Shown here piece after piece: positions 26,407 to 36,301 of a DNA stretch of 44,692 nt. Each line of letters opens with the position of its first letter. The first letter of the stretch is position 1. The notes under the pieces were generated by a model. It was not told the DNA's origin, did not search any database, and saw only the letters and a list, made by a program, of their open reading frames with translations. A program made the position numbers and the translations under genes. The DNA is from Beijerinckiaceae bacterium (GTDB lineage Bacteria; Pseudomonadota; Alphaproteobacteria; Rhizobiales; Beijerinckiaceae): the NCBI GenBank assembly GCA_947454485.1, contig CANGJJ010000016.1, forward strand, positions 1-44,692, read 5' to 3'.

Positions 26407-27810
26407 TCAGGCCTCGAGCCAAGCCTCAAGATCGGCGCGCGCGCGGTCGGTGATTGCGCGCTTTTTGGCAACGGCCTTTTCAGGACCCCGCAGGCGCTTG
26501 CCATCTTCGGATTTGGGCGAGAATTCGAGCGGCGGGAAGAGGCCGAAATTCACATTCATCGGCTGGAAGCTTTTGGGTCCTGCATCAATCGTATCGATAT
26601 GGCCACCGGTGATGTGATTGATGAGCGCGCCAATGGCGGTTGTGTCGGGCGGGCGGGTCGGTGACTTGCCCATAGCCTCAAGTGCCGCCCAGCGGCCCGT
26701 CATGAGGCCGATGGCTGCGCTCTCCACATAGCCCTCGCAACCGGTGATCTGGCCTGCAAAGCGAAGACGCGGCTCGGCCTTCAGGCGCAAGAAAGGGTCG
26801 AGCACTTTGGGGGAGTTGAGGAAAGTATTGCGATGCAGGCCGCCAAGGCGCGCGAACTCAGCCTGTTCGAGGCCGGGGATCGTGCGGAAGACGCGCACCT
26901 GTTCGGCATGTTTCAGCTTCGTCTGAAAGCCCACCATATTGTAGAGCGTGCCGAGCGCATTATCTTGCCGCAACTGAATGATCGCATGGGCCTTGACGGT
27001 CGGGTTGTGCGGATTGGTCAGGCCGACCGGCTTCAGCGGTCCATGGCGCAGCGTCTCGCGTCCACGCTCGGCCATGACTTCGATGGGCAGGCAGCCATCG
27101 AAATAGGGCACATGTTCCCATTCCTTGAATGAGGTCTTCTCGCCCGCGATCAGAGCATCAATGAAATGCTCATATTCCTCTCGTGACAGCGGGCAGTTGA
27201 TATAGTCCGCGCCTGTGCCGCCGGGGCCCGCCTTGTCATAGCGTGACTGGAACCAGGCCTTGTCCATATTGATACTGTCGCGATGAACAATCGGGGCGAT
27301 CGCGTCAAAGAAGGAGAGCTCAGCCTCGCCTGTCAGCTTGCCGATGGCCTCAGCCAAAGGCGCAGAGGTGAGGGGGCCTGTGGCGATAATGACGTTCTGC
27401 CAATCACTTGGCGGCACATCTTGAATCTCTTTGCGATCCACTTCAATCAGCGGTTCAGCTTCAATGGCGGCTGTGACGGCCTGCGCAAAGCCATGGCGAT
27501 CCACTGCCAAGGCGCCACCAGCGGGAACCTGATGCGCATCGGCGCAGGTCATGATCAGCGATCCCATGCGCCGCATCTCCTGATGCAGCAGGCCAACTGC
27601 ATTGGTGGAGGGCTCATCTGAGCGGAAGGAGTTGGAGCAGACCAGCTCCGCCAATTGATCTGTGTGATGGGCATCGGTTGCCCGCTGCGGGCGCATCTCA
27701 TGCAGCACGACGCGCAGACCAGAACGGGCGATCTGCCAAGCAGCTTCACTGCCGGCAAGGCCGCCGCCGATGACATGGATGGGAGCAGGGGTCTGTGAGG
27801 ATGTCGACAT
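26407..27810 (-). CDS. trmFO: Methylenetetrahydrofolate--tRNA-(uracil-5-)-methyltransferase
   Basis: Folate- and FAD-dependent enzyme making ribothymidine at tRNA position 54. ATG at 27810 begins [22 protein letters not shown] with the dinucleotide-binding GGGLAGSE at 15-22; an upstream ATG at 27840 would fall in the terminator of the DUF1127 gene. The 467-residue protein shows [33 protein letters not shown], and [27 protein letters not shown] in part. Further blocks are [26 protein letters not shown] and [22 protein letters not shown]. The length is normal. It is transcribed away from the DUF1127 gene's terminator and likely has its own promoter. Confidence 0.96.
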   Translation of the reverse strand: MSTSSQTPAPIHVIGGGLAGSEAAWQIARSGLRVVLHEMRPQRATDAHHTDQLAELVCSNSFRSDEPSTNAVGLLHQEMRRMGSLIMTCADAHQVPAGGALAVDRHGFAQAVTAAIEAEPLIEVDRKEIQDVPPSDWQNVIIATGPLTSAPLAEAIGKLTGEAELSFFDAIAPIVHRDSINMDKAWFQSRYDKAGPGGTGADYINCPLSREEYEHFIDALIAGEKTSFKEWEHVPYFDGCLPIEVMAERGRETLRHGPLKPVGLTNPHNPTVKAHAIIQLRQDNALGTLYNMVGFQTKLKHAEQVRVFRTIPGLEQAEFARLGGLHRNTFLNSPKVLDPFLRLKAEPRLRFAGQITGCEGYVESAAIGLMTGRWAALEAMGKSPTRPPDTTAIGALINHITGGHIDTIDAGPKSFQPMNVNFGLFPPLEFSPKSEDGKRLRGPEKAVAKKRAITDRARADLEAWLEA

Positions 27811-27837
27811 GGCGCGGAACCTAGTGGGAGACGCGCA

Positions 27838-27877
27838 CAAAAGAAAGCGCCCGCCGGGGGAGGACCGGCGGGCGCTT
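27838..27877 (-). terminator. Strong intrinsic terminator of the DUF1127 gene
   Basis: Arms AAGCGCCCGCCGG (27845-27857) and CCGGCGGGCGCTT (27865-27877) form a 13-bp stem with a 7-nt loop. On the minus strand it is followed by TTTCTTTTG. It separates the DUF1127 transcript from trmFO. Confidence 0.75.
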
Positions 27878-27925
27878 CAAATCAGAGCAGGCTCAAGGGG
27901 GGAGGAGTGCCCGCTCCGACGAAAC

Positions 27926-28078
27926 TTAGAAGGTGGCGCTGACGCGGGCGACAGCTTCGATGTCTGAGCGCGAAAGGCCCAGTTCAGCGAGCTCGCGGTC
28001 GGTGAGGCGCGACAATTCGCGCACAGACGCCCGATAACGACGCCAAGCGCTGACCTTTTCAGTGATGAGCTTGACCAT
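27926..28078 (-). CDS. DUF1127 small protein
   Basis: Small protein of 50 residues with the arginine-rich DUF1127 motif (RRYRASVRELSRLTDRELAELGL, here split) preceded by MVKLITEKVSAW. ATG at 28078 is chosen because AAGGA lies 8 nt before it; a longer reading from 28168 would start at the promoter itself. In several alphaproteobacteria short DUF1127 proteins bind RNA or affect sRNA turnover and phosphate or stress responses. I infer only family membership here. It has its own promoter-like sequence and a strong terminator, forming an independent unit. Confidence 0.85.
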   Translation of the reverse strand: MVKLITEKVSAWRRYRASVRELSRLTDRELAELGLSRSDIEAVARVSATF

Positions 28079-28400
28079 GGTGAGTATCCTTGTTCGCCGC
28101 CCGTAGAGGTAAGACCGAGCCGCCATGTCTTGATGCAACGCAATATACAGATTCATTTTCGCTGACACAGGGGCTTTGCCGTGACCCTGATATGCATCCT
28201 ACGCATGGGTCATTGAATTGGATTGTGTCCGAGATGGGGCAATTCTCATCAGACAGGAAAAATATACGCTTCCAAAGTCGGTAAACAATGCGTGAATCGC
28301 GTGGCTCGTCCTTCTCGCATCTGCACAATGGCTTGGCCGTGGCTTTTGTGGGCCGGTTCACCGCCTCTCGCGGCTGTTGACGGCCCCCCAAGGGCGTTGC
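28079..28400. other. Divergent intergenic region, DUF1127 gene / glycosyltransferase gene
   Basis: A 322-base, relatively AT-rich gap with no gene that I can support. It contains the DUF1127 leader (about 57 nt) and promoter on the minus strand. The half next to the glycosyltransferase gene must hold its promoter, but I find no convincing -35/-10 pair. No tRNA and no strong hairpin was seen. Confidence 0.5.
28142..28168 (-). promoter_or_regulatory. Possible promoter of the DUF1127 gene
   Basis: On the minus strand a strong -10, TATATT (28147-28142), is preceded at 15 nt by GTGTCA (28168-28163). The spacing is short, so the -35 assignment is tentative. Confidence 0.35.
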
Positions 28401-29957
28401 ATGGACGAGATCAGGCTGAATTTCGAGGGATTCATGGACGGAGCCTCTACTGCTCCCCTTTCAGGCGTTACGGGCCGCGAACATCTGTTCGGGCTGCATC
28501 CGCTTGTGGTCTTCCTGCTGTTTCAGCTGCTGCTGTGGACGCTGGGGCCGACCCTTCTGTTCGGTAATCTCCATGCTGATACGCTGGAGGCCGCCTATTG
28601 GGGCCGCGACTGGCAGCTGGGTTATTTCAAACATCCCCCGTTGTTGAGCTGGACCCTTGATCTGGCCCTGCGCACCGGTCTTCAGCCGATTCTGGCCTTG
28701 ATGCTGCTTTCGCAGCTGACCGTCTTGGTGACGGCTTGGTTCGTCTGGAGGATTGCCCGGCTCTATGCCTCGCGCGAAACGGCCGCCCTTGCCGTGGTGC
28801 TCTGCGTCATTTCCCCCTCGGCAACAGTCTATGGGGTGCAGCTGAATCACAATTCCATGCTCGCCCCCTTCTGGGCGGCGACCGCTTGGTTTGGCCTGTC
28901 CTGGCTTGAAGAGCGCCGGATGGTCGATGCGGTTCTGCTCGGCATCGTCGCGGGTCTGGGCATGATCACCAAATATGAGATCCTGTTCGTTCTGGCGACT
29001 TTGATGGTGGCGGGCATCGCCATTCCACGCTTCCGGCCTGCCTTCACTCATCCGGGCAGCTATGTGGCCGGCGCTTTGTTCGTCGCCATTGTGACCCCTC
29101 ATATCTGGTGGCTCGCCTCGCATGATTGGCCGAGCTTCTCGCGCGCGATGGGTGCGGACAAAATGTCCTCCCTGAGCGACCTCAATGTCAGCGGCGTTAA
29201 TCTCATCGTCGGTCTGTTCACGATCTTCATCGTGCCAGCGATTGTGCTTGTGGCCACCGCCCGTCGCCGCGAGCGCGATGAGCTGACGGCTGGACCCGCT
29301 TATCGTCTTATCGCGCTCATTCTGCTGCTGGTGCCGATCTTTGTTTTGGTGCTGGGCGCTATGGTCACGCAGCAGGTGTTAAAGCCTCTATGGCTCTTGC
29401 CGCTCGCATCCACCACCGCCATCGGTCTGGCAATTTTGTGGCCAGCGGGCAATGCCGGTTTTGGTCTGCGCATGAAAGACAGTGCGCGCATTGGGATGAT
29501 CGGTTCGAGCAGCATCTTTGGCGCCTTTGCGCTCTATCTGCTGATCGCGGGTCTCATCGGCAAACCTCTGGCCGCCTATTCGGTCGACACGCGCTATCTC
29601 GCGCAGCAGACCCAAGCCCTGTGGGACGCTCAATCCAAACAGCCTCTGGCCTGTGTCGTGATTGCTGACCGCAAGATCGGTCCATCGGGTGTCTTATGGT
29701 TTGAGAGCCGCCCCGACTTTGTCGATTTCTCCTCGCCCGGTTGGCACCAGAGTGAGCAGATCGCGCAATGCCGCAAGAGCGGCGGCATTGCCGTCTTGTC
29801 TGAGGGCAGGGAAGGGATTGAAAGCTTCCCGCGCGCCTGCCTTGATCAAGCCCAGCGCATCAATGTGCCTGCCAGCGGCGGCATGGGCCGCGCAACCTTC
29901 CCGGTTGAGTTGATTTACATCCCGGCAGAGGAAGCGGGCATTTGCCCGCCTCGTTAG
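28401..29957 (+). CDS. Glycosyltransferase family 39 (PMT/ArnT-like) membrane protein
   Basis: Polytopic GT-C-fold enzyme that would transfer a sugar from a polyprenyl-phosphate donor to an envelope acceptor. ATG at 28401 has AAGGG about 6 nt upstream; a TTG at 28377 has none. The 518-residue protein has roughly 10-11 helices. The diagnostic first periplasmic loop reads HADTLEAAYWGRDWQLGYFKHPPLLSW (split), comparable to the DEAYYW...YFDHPP pattern of ArnT-type enzymes. A C-terminal soluble domain (about 400-518) follows. Acceptor and sugar are unknown. Its stop lies one base from the stop of convergent uvrA. Confidence 0.85.
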   Translation: MDEIRLNFEGFMDGASTAPLSGVTGREHLFGLHPLVVFLLFQLLLWTLGPTLLFGNLHADTLEAAYWGRDWQLGYFKHPPLLSWTLDLALRTGLQPILALMLLSQLTVLVTAWFVWRIARLYASRETAALAVVLCVISPSATVYGVQLNHNSMLAPFWAATAWFGLSWLEERRMVDAVLLGIVAGLGMITKYEILFVLATLMVAGIAIPRFRPAFTHPGSYVAGALFVAIVTPHIWWLASHDWPSFSRAMGADKMSSLSDLNVSGVNLIVGLFTIFIVPAIVLVATARRRERDELTAGPAYRLIALILLLVPIFVLVLGAMVTQQVLKPLWLLPLASTTAIGLAILWPAGNAGFGLRMKDSARIGMIGSSSIFGAFALYLLIAGLIGKPLAAYSVDTRYLAQQTQALWDAQSKQPLACVVIADRKIGPSGVLWFESRPDFVDFSSPGWHQSEQIAQCRKSGGIAVLSEGREGIESFPRACLDQAQRINVPASGGMGRATFPVELIYIPAEEAGICPPR

Positions 29958-29958
29958 A

Positions 29959-32937
29959 TTATTCGGCGGCTTGGGGTTTCATGGGCCGACGCTGCAGCAC
30001 GTCTTTGAGGAAGTGGCCCGTGTGAGAGCGTGGATTTTTGGCGATCTCTTCGGGCGTACCCGTGGCGACAATCTCACCGCCACCATCGCCGCCCTCTGGA
30101 CCCATATCAATGATCCAGTCTGCGGTTTTGATAACTTCGAGATTATGCTCGATGACCACAACCGAATTGCCCTGATCAACAAGTTCATGCAGCACTTCGA
30201 GAAGCTTTTTCACATCGTGGAAATGCAGACCCGTTGTTGGTTCATCGAGAATATAGAGTGTGCGACCGGTTGAGCGGCGTGACAGCTCTTTGGAGAGTTT
30301 TACGCGCTGCGCTTCACCACCCGACAAAGTGGTGGCTTGCTGACCAACATGAACATAATCGAGACCAACACGTGACAAGGTCTCCATTTTCTCGCGAATG
30401 CTGGGCACGGCTTTAAAGAGATCGCGCGCTTCTTCCACTGTCATGTCGAGCACATCAGCAATCGACTTGTCGCGATATTTTACTTCGAGCGTCTCGCGGT
30501 CATAGCGCTTGCCCTTGCACACATCGCAAGTGACATAGACATCGGGCAGGAAGTGCATCTCGATCTTGATGACGCCGTCACCCTGACAGGCCTCGCAGCG
30601 TCCGCCCTTCACATTGAAGGAGAAGCGACCCGGCGCATAACCGCGCGCCTTGGCCTCGGGCAGTTGCGCAAACCATTCGCGGATGGGTGTGAAAGCGCCC
30701 GTATAAGTTGCGGGATTGGAGCGCGGTGTGCGGCCAATCGGCGACTGGTCGATATCAATGACCTTGTCGAGATGTTCCAGACCCTCGATCCGATCATGCG
30801 CTGAGGGGTGTTCAAGTGCTCCATTCAAGCGGCGGGCGACGCCTTTGAACAGAGTGTCGATGACCAGCGTCGATTTGCCGCCCCCCGATACACCTGTGAC
30901 GCAAGTGAAGGTTCCCAGCGGAATATGGGCCGTGACATTTTTGAGATTGTTGCCCCGTGCACCAATCACTTTGAGCATGCGACCTGGCTGCGCCTTACGA
31001 CGTGCGCGCGGCACCAGAACATTCTTGCGGCCCGTCAGATAATCGCCGGTGAGTGAATTTTTGTCGGCCATGATCTGCGAGGGCGTGCCTTGCGAGACGA
31101 TATGGCCACCATGAATACCAGCGCCCGGACCCACATCGACAACATAGTCAGCGGTGAGGATGGCATCTTCATCATGCTCAACAACGATGACCGTGTTGCC
31201 AAGATCGCGCAGGCGGCGCAAAGTTTCGAGCAGGCGCTCGTTGTCGCGCTGGTGCAAGCCAATCGAGGGCTCATCGAGCACATAAAGAACGCCCGTCAGA
31301 CCAGAGCCGATTTGCGAAGCAAGGCGAATGCGCTGGCTCTCACCGCCCGACAAAGTGCCAGAGGCGCGCGAGAGGGTGAGATAATCAAGGCCGACATCTT
31401 TGAGAAAGACGAGACGCTCCCGAATTTCCTTCAAAATGCGCGAGGCGATTTCGTTGCGCTTTTTGTCGAGTTTGGTGGGAAGAGCGGTTGCCCAATCCAC
31501 CGCATCGCGCACCGAGAGTTCCGAGATTTCGCCAATATGCTGATTGTTGATTTTGACGGCCAGGGCCTCGGGCTTCAGGCGGAAGCCTTTGCAGGCGCGA
31601 CAAGGCGTCGCGGACATGAAGCGGCCGATCTCTTCACGCGCCCATTCGCTCTCCGTTTCCATGAAGCGACGTTCGAGATTGCGCACGACGCCCTCGAAAG
31701 GCTTTTTCACATCATAGGCGCGCATGCCATCGTCATAGGAGAACCGAATGGCATCTTCGCCTGAGCCGAACAGGATCACATCGCGGGCTTTCTTGGGCAG
31801 ATCATCCCAAGCTGTATCGAGGCGGAATTTGAAATGTTTGCCGAGCGCCTCAAGCGTCTGCGTGTAATAAGGCGAAGAGGATTTCGCCCAAGGCGCAATA
31901 GCGCCCTTGCGCAAGGTCAGCTGGCCATTGGGCACAACAAGTTCAGCATCAATTTTTTGCTCTGAGCCAAGGCCCGAACATGAGGGGCAAGCGCCGAAAG
32001 GATTGTTGAACGAGAAGAGCCGCGGTTCAATTTCTGCAATCGTAAAACCTGACACGGGGCAGGCGAATTTTGACGAGAACATGATGCGCTTGGGCTCGCC
32101 TTTGGCAGGTGCCTCATCCGCATATTCCATGATGGCGATACCATCGGCAAGTTCGAGCGCTGTCTCAAAGGATTCCGACAGACGCGCACCAATGTCACTG
32201 CGCACAACGATGCGATCAACGACGACATCGATATCATGTTTGAGTTTTTTATCGAGCGTGGGCGCATCCGAGATTTCATAATATTTGCCGTCGATTTTCA
32301 AACGCTGAAAACCGCGCTTCATGAAATCGGCAATCTCCTTGCGGTATTCGCCCTTGCGCCCTCGCACCACGGGCGCCAGCAAATAAAGCCGAGTGCGCTC
32401 TGGTAGCGCCAGAACACGATCCACCATCTGGCTGATGGTTTGGCTTTCAATCGGCAGACCGGTGGCGGGTGAATAGGGAATACCCACGCGCGCCCACAGC
32501 AAGCGCATATAGTCGTGGATCTCTGTCACCGTACCCACGGTTGAGCGTGGATTGCGCGATGTGGTTTTTTGTTCGATGGAAATGGCAGGCGACAGACCGT
32601 CGATTTGATCGACATCTGGCTTCTGCATCATCTCCAAAAATTGGCGCGCATAAGCCGAGAGCGACTCGACATAGCGACGTTGGCCTTCGGCATAGATTGT
32701 ATCGAAGGCGAGCGATGATTTTCCAGATCCAGACAGGCCGGTGAAGACAACAAGTTTGTCTCGCGGAATTGTGAGATCCACATTTTTGAGATTGTGCTCT
32801 CGTGCGCCGCGAATGGTGATGTTGCGCTGGTCTGCCGCGCTCACAGCAACGCTGCGCGCGTCAGCCTTGAGGGGGGCAGACGAGGACGCGGATTTTGTGC
32901 CCGGCTTGCGAGGAGCGGGGGCTTTCGTCGTCTTCAT
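29959..32937 (-). CDS. uvrA: Excinuclease ABC subunit A
   Basis: Damage-recognition ATPase of nucleotide excision repair. ATG at 32937 gives 992 residues with a short basic leader before [15 protein letters not shown]; longer readings would extend through the promoter region (TAAAAT at 32972-32967). The N-terminal Walker A is [14 protein letters not shown] and the C-terminal one [17 protein letters not shown] signatures [12 protein letters not shown] and [12 protein letters not shown] are both present. The C-terminal zinc module CEAC...CDVC is intact, while the first one reads CPVS, with Ser for the second Cys. No GAAC-N7-GAAC LexA box is seen upstream. Confidence 0.97.
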   Translation of the reverse strand: MKTTKAPAPRKPGTKSASSSAPLKADARSVAVSAADQRNITIRGAREHNLKNVDLTIPRDKLVVFTGLSGSGKSSLAFDTIYAEGQRRYVESLSAYARQFLEMMQKPDVDQIDGLSPAISIEQKTTSRNPRSTVGTVTEIHDYMRLLWARVGIPYSPATGLPIESQTISQMVDRVLALPERTRLYLLAPVVRGRKGEYRKEIADFMKRGFQRLKIDGKYYEISDAPTLDKKLKHDIDVVVDRIVVRSDIGARLSESFETALELADGIAIMEYADEAPAKGEPKRIMFSSKFACPVSGFTIAEIEPRLFSFNNPFGACPSCSGLGSEQKIDAELVVPNGQLTLRKGAIAPWAKSSSPYYTQTLEALGKHFKFRLDTAWDDLPKKARDVILFGSGEDAIRFSYDDGMRAYDVKKPFEGVVRNLERRFMETESEWAREEIGRFMSATPCRACKGFRLKPEALAVKINNQHIGEISELSVRDAVDWATALPTKLDKKRNEIASRILKEIRERLVFLKDVGLDYLTLSRASGTLSGGESQRIRLASQIGSGLTGVLYVLDEPSIGLHQRDNERLLETLRRLRDLGNTVIVVEHDEDAILTADYVVDVGPGAGIHGGHIVSQGTPSQIMADKNSLTGDYLTGRKNVLVPRARRKAQPGRMLKVIGARGNNLKNVTAHIPLGTFTCVTGVSGGGKSTLVIDTLFKGVARRLNGALEHPSAHDRIEGLEHLDKVIDIDQSPIGRTPRSNPATYTGAFTPIREWFAQLPEAKARGYAPGRFSFNVKGGRCEACQGDGVIKIEMHFLPDVYVTCDVCKGKRYDRETLEVKYRDKSIADVLDMTVEEARDLFKAVPSIREKMETLSRVGLDYVHVGQQATTLSGGEAQRVKLSKELSRRSTGRTLYILDEPTTGLHFHDVKKLLEVLHELVDQGNSVVVIEHNLEVIKTADWIIDMGPEGGDGGGEIVATGTPEEIAKNPRSHTGHFLKDVLQRRPMKPQAAE

Positions 32938-33052
32938 CGGCGCTTTTATCCAGTGGGGAGATGGGAATTTTACGTACAAGGTATGCAAGTGGATGGCCAT
33001 TGCCATCCCGATGAGATAGGAAATCCACAGAGGGTGACCCGAAAAAAGGGCT

Positions 33053-33081
33053 TTGCTTGATATGACCGTCAAGGTTAGAAA
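33053..33081 (+). promoter_or_regulatory. Possible promoter of the tctBA operon
   Basis: TTGCTT (33053-33058) and TAGAAA (33076-33081) are 17 nt apart, 31 nt before the tctB ATG. The interval contains an inverted repeat CTTGA/TCAAG that could serve as an operator. Pattern-based only. Confidence 0.35.
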
Positions 33082-33111
33082 CTCACTCCTTTCGCCCAAC
33101 AGGGGGGATTC

Positions 33112-33597
33112 ATGACAGAAAAGTTACAGGGCCAGCCGGGGGAAACACCCCGCAAGCGCTCCCAGCAAGATCTGGGGGGCGGGCTGTTCTTGATCGCGAT
33201 CGGTCTGTTCGCGATCTGGCAGGGCTCAAACCTTCCGCTCGGCACGCTTCGCTCCATGGGCGCCGGCATGCTCCCGATTTCGCTGGCTTGGATGCTGATC
33301 GCCGGTGGCGCTCTGCTCGTCCTGACATCTTTCACCACGGCTGGGCCTGATTTGGAGCGTTGGTCGCTGCGCGGCCTTTGCTACATCATCGGCGGTGTGC
33401 TGGTGTTCGCTTTTACGGTTCAGCGCTTCGGCCTGATCGTGGCGGGTCCTCTTTCGATGATCATCGGCTCCTTCGCGAGCGATGAAGCGCGTCTAAAAGA
33501 AGCGGTCATCTTCGCGGTTATCATGACGGCTCTGTGCATCTTGCTCTTCAAATATGCACTCGGTCTGCCGATCCCCGTCGTGAACTTCCGGTGGTGA
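33112..33597 (+). CDS. tctB: Tripartite tricarboxylate transporter, small membrane subunit TctB
   Basis: Small integral-membrane subunit of a TTT-family, substrate-binding-protein-dependent secondary transporter. The 161-residue protein has four hydrophobic helices (about 23-40, 46-65, 82-100, 115-157 in two parts). It has the family features [25 protein letters not shown], split around residues 29-55, and a C-terminal [14 protein letters not shown] before the ATG may serve as ribosome site. tctA starts 4 nt after the stop, so the two are coupled. TctB sequences diverge, so the call rests on topology plus linkage to tctA. Confidence 0.85.
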   Translation: MTEKLQGQPGETPRKRSQQDLGGGLFLIAIGLFAIWQGSNLPLGTLRSMGAGMLPISLAWMLIAGGALLVLTSFTTAGPDLERWSLRGLCYIIGGVLVFAFTVQRFGLIVAGPLSMIIGSFASDEARLKEAVIFAVIMTALCILLFKYALGLPIPVVNFRW

Positions 33598-33601
33598 TGC
33601 C

Positions 33602-35104
33602 ATGAACGAATTTGCTGCAAATCTCGCCCTCGGCTTTGGGACCGCCCTTTCGCTGCAGAATCTCTTTCTCTGCTTCACGGGCTGTATGGTTGGCACCCTC
33701 ATCGGCGTTCTGCCGGGCGTGGGTCCGATTGCTACCATCGCCATGCTGCTGCCCATCACCTTCGGTCTCGACCCGGTGGGCGCCCTCATCATGCTGGCTG
33801 GCATTTACTATGGTGCCCAGTACGGCGGTTCCACCACAGCCATTCTTGTGAACATTCCCGGCGAGGCGACTTCGGTTGTCACGACGCTGGACGGTCACCA
33901 GATGGCCAAGCAAGGCCGCGCTGGCGTGGCTTTGGGCATCGCGGCCATCGGCTCGTTCTTTGCGGGCACTGTGGCGACTTTGTTCATCGCCGCCGTTGGT
34001 AAGCCTCTCTCACAGATCGCGCAGTTCTTCGGCCCCGCCGAATATTTCTCGCTCATGGTTCTTGGCCTGATCTTCGCCGTCGTTCTGGCGCGCGGATCGG
34101 TTCTGAAGGCCATGTGCATGATCCTGCTCGGCCTGCTGGTGGCGACAGTTGGCACTGACCTGGTGTCGGGCCAGGAGCGCTTGACGCTTGGCATTCAGGA
34201 TCTGTCGGACGGCGTTGACTTCGCCTCGATGGCCATGGGCATTTTCGGCTTTGCGGAAATCATCCGCAATCTGGAAAACCCGGAGGCTCGCGATGTGGTC
34301 AAGAGCAAAATTGGTCGCCTGCTGCCCAATTGGCAGGACATCAAGGACGCTTCCTTGCCCGTGCTTCGCGGCACTTTCATCGGCGGCTTGCTTGGCATTT
34401 TGCCGGGCAATGGTGCGGTGCTCGGTCCTTTCGCGGCCTATACGGTCGAGAAGAAGCTGGCCAAGGATCCATCACGCTTCGGCCGCGGTGCGATTGAGGG
34501 TGTTGCGGGTCCCGAATCGGCCAACAATGCTGGCGCCCAGACGGCCTTCATCCCGCTGCTCACCCTCGGCATTCCGCCGAATGCGGTGATGGCGCTGATG
34601 GTGGGCGCGATGACCATTCATGGCATCGTCCCCGGCCCGCAGGTCATGACCAAGAACCCGGATCTCTTCTGGGGCATGGTTGCGTCCATGTGGGTTGGCA
34701 ATCTGATGTTGCTCATCATCAACCTGCCGCTCGTGGGCATGTGGGTGCGCCTCTTGCAGGTTCCCTATCGCCTGATGTTCCCGGCGATCATGATCTTCTG
34801 CTGCATCGGCATCTATTCGATCAACAACAACACGTCGGACGTTCTGTTCACCGGCTTCTTCGCGCTGAGCGGTTATGCTCTGCTCAAGTTTGGCTTTGAA
34901 CCGGCTCCGATGTTGCTCGGCTTCGTGCTTGGCAAGTTGATGGAAGAGAAGCTGCGTCAGGCCATGATCTTGTCGCGTGGCAGCTTCATGACTTTCGTGG
35001 AGCGTCCTTTGTCTCTGGCGCTGCTGATTGTCTCTTTGATCATGCTGATCATCGCGGTTCTGCCCGCCATGCGTCAGCGCCGTGATGAAGTCTTCACGGA
35101 ATAG
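33602..35104 (+). CDS. tctA: Tripartite tricarboxylate transporter, large membrane subunit TctA
   Basis: Large permease subunit of the TTT system, probably importing a di- or tricarboxylate with a cation. The 500-residue protein has about 11-12 helices. The signature blocks are GTLIGVLPGVGPIATIAMLLP (in part), YYGAQYGGSTTAILVNIPGE, LLGILPGNGAVLGPF, EGVAGPESANNAGAQTAFIPLLTLGIP (in part) and GFEPAPMLLGFVLG near the C-terminus. A strong terminator follows, separating it from tctC. Confidence 0.95.
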   Translation: MNEFAANLALGFGTALSLQNLFLCFTGCMVGTLIGVLPGVGPIATIAMLLPITFGLDPVGALIMLAGIYYGAQYGGSTTAILVNIPGEATSVVTTLDGHQMAKQGRAGVALGIAAIGSFFAGTVATLFIAAVGKPLSQIAQFFGPAEYFSLMVLGLIFAVVLARGSVLKAMCMILLGLLVATVGTDLVSGQERLTLGIQDLSDGVDFASMAMGIFGFAEIIRNLENPEARDVVKSKIGRLLPNWQDIKDASLPVLRGTFIGGLLGILPGNGAVLGPFAAYTVEKKLAKDPSRFGRGAIEGVAGPESANNAGAQTAFIPLLTLGIPPNAVMALMVGAMTIHGIVPGPQVMTKNPDLFWGMVASMWVGNLMLLIINLPLVGMWVRLLQVPYRLMFPAIMIFCCIGIYSINNNTSDVLFTGFFALSGYALLKFGFEPAPMLLGFVLGKLMEEKLRQAMILSRGSFMTFVERPLSLALLIVSLIMLIIAVLPAMRQRRDEVFTE

Positions 35105-35132
35105 TGGTCGACTGATTTTGACACAATTTGCG

Positions 35133-35159
35133 AAAGGCCCCGTTTTGCGGGGCCTTTTT
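35133..35159 (+). terminator. Intrinsic terminator after tctA
   Basis: AAAGGCCCCG (35133-35142) pairs with CGGGGCCTTT (35148-35157) around a 5-nt loop, with a U-run to 35159. It ends the tctBA transcript before tctC. Confidence 0.8.
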
Positions 35160-35282
35160 GCGTTTGGTGCCACAAAATGAGCGTCTTCAAACCGTCATCA
35201 AATTTTTATTTTCGACAAAGTGCCTATGGCAGAACTGCTCCAGCGCCGCCATATTGAGATAACAATCAAGGGAGTTTGCTCA

Positions 35283-36239
35283 ATGAAGATGTTTGCAGCC
35301 GCTTTGGCAATTGCGACGGCCCTCACGGGTTCCGCCATGGCGCAGTCTTATCCCGCCAAGCCCATCACCATGATCGTGCCTTTCGCGGCAGGCGGCCCGA
35401 CCGACATCATCGCCCGCTTCGTGGGCGAGCATATGTCGCGCAGTCTCGGCCAGACCATCGTCATCGAGAATGTCGCTGGCGCTGGCGGCACAACCGGCAT
35501 CACCCGCGCAGCTGGTTCGCCCAATGATGGCTACACAATCATGATGGGCCATATGGGCACTCATGGTGCGGCACCCGCGCTTTACCCCGGCCTGAAATAT
35601 GACCCCACCGCTTTGGTGCCGGTTGGCATTGCCGCCTCGACCCCGATCCTGATCGTGGGCTCGAACAAGCTGCCGCCCAAGACGCTGCAAGAGTTCATCG
35701 CTTATGCCAAGGCCAATCCCGACAAGCTCAATCAGGCCCATGCGGGTATTGGTTCGGTCTCGCATTCGACCTGCGTGATGTTGAATGTCCAGCTTGGCAT
35801 CAAGCCGACCGCCGTGCCCTATACCGGCACTGGACCCGCGCTCAATGACATGATCAGCGGCCAGGTCGATTATATGTGCGACCAGATCGTCAATCTGTCG
35901 GAGCAGATCCGCGCCGGCAATGTGCGCGCTTATGCGATTGCCAGCCCCGAGCGGTCTCCTGCTTTGCCTGATGTGCCCACCACCAAAGAGGCTGGCCTGC
36001 CCGAATATCAGGTCATTGCCTGGAACGCGATCTTCGCTCCTGTTGGCACAGCGCCCGAGATCACCGCCAAGCTCAATGACGCTCTGAAGAAGGCATTGGC
36101 TGATGAGACGACCCGTGGCCGTCTTCTCAACCTCGGCGCTGTTCTGCCGAAGGAGAATGAGCAGAGCCAAGCCTTCCTCGGCGAATTCGTGAAACAGGAA
36201 GTGGCCCGCTGGACCCCGATCCTGAAGGCAGCGAAGTAA
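35283..36239 (+). CDS. tctC: TTT-system periplasmic substrate-binding protein (TctC/Bug family)
   Basis: Extracytoplasmic receptor that delivers a carboxylated solute to TctAB. ATG at 35283 is preceded by AAGGGAG at 8 nt and starts a normal signal peptide (MKMFAAALAIATALTGSAMA, cleavage before QSYPAK). The mature 298-residue part shows the Bug pattern YPAKPITMIVPFAAGGPTDIIAR (split), GQTIVIENVAGAGGTTG, HAGIGSVSHS, VPYTGTGPALNDMISGQVDYMCD and LPDVPTTKEAGLPEYQV. The ligand cannot be read from sequence. It lies after a terminator, so it is probably made from its own promoter in the 120-nt AT-rich gap. Confidence 0.92.
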   Translation: MKMFAAALAIATALTGSAMAQSYPAKPITMIVPFAAGGPTDIIARFVGEHMSRSLGQTIVIENVAGAGGTTGITRAAGSPNDGYTIMMGHMGTHGAAPALYPGLKYDPTALVPVGIAASTPILIVGSNKLPPKTLQEFIAYAKANPDKLNQAHAGIGSVSHSTCVMLNVQLGIKPTAVPYTGTGPALNDMISGQVDYMCDQIVNLSEQIRAGNVRAYAIASPERSPALPDVPTTKEAGLPEYQVIAWNAIFAPVGTAPEITAKLNDALKKALADETTRGRLLNLGAVLPKENEQSQAFLGEFVKQEVARWTPILKAAK

Positions 36240-36267
36240 AACTTCCGCCATAGGGTGAACCCAAACC

Positions 36268-36300
36268 AAGCCTCCACGTTGTCGACGTGGAGGCTTTTTT
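36268..36300 (+). terminator. Intrinsic terminator after tctC, overlapping the next ribosome site
   Basis: AAGCCTCCACGT (36268-36279) pairs perfectly with ACGTGGAGGCTT (36285-36296), giving a 12-bp stem and 5-nt loop, then U-rich to 36300. The 3' arm contains GTGGAGG (36287-36293), 8 nt before the ATG of the next gene at 36302. Confidence 0.8.
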
Positions 36301-36301
36301 G

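Noticed and set aside
33019-33035. DnaA-box-like sequence near AAATCCACAGA
   Set aside because: It differs from TTATCCACA at more than one conserved position and is single; no other origin features are present.
35280-36269. A 329-codon open frame antisense to tctC
   Set aside because: It is the reverse-strand shadow of a clear Bug-family receptor gene and begins within the tctC terminator.
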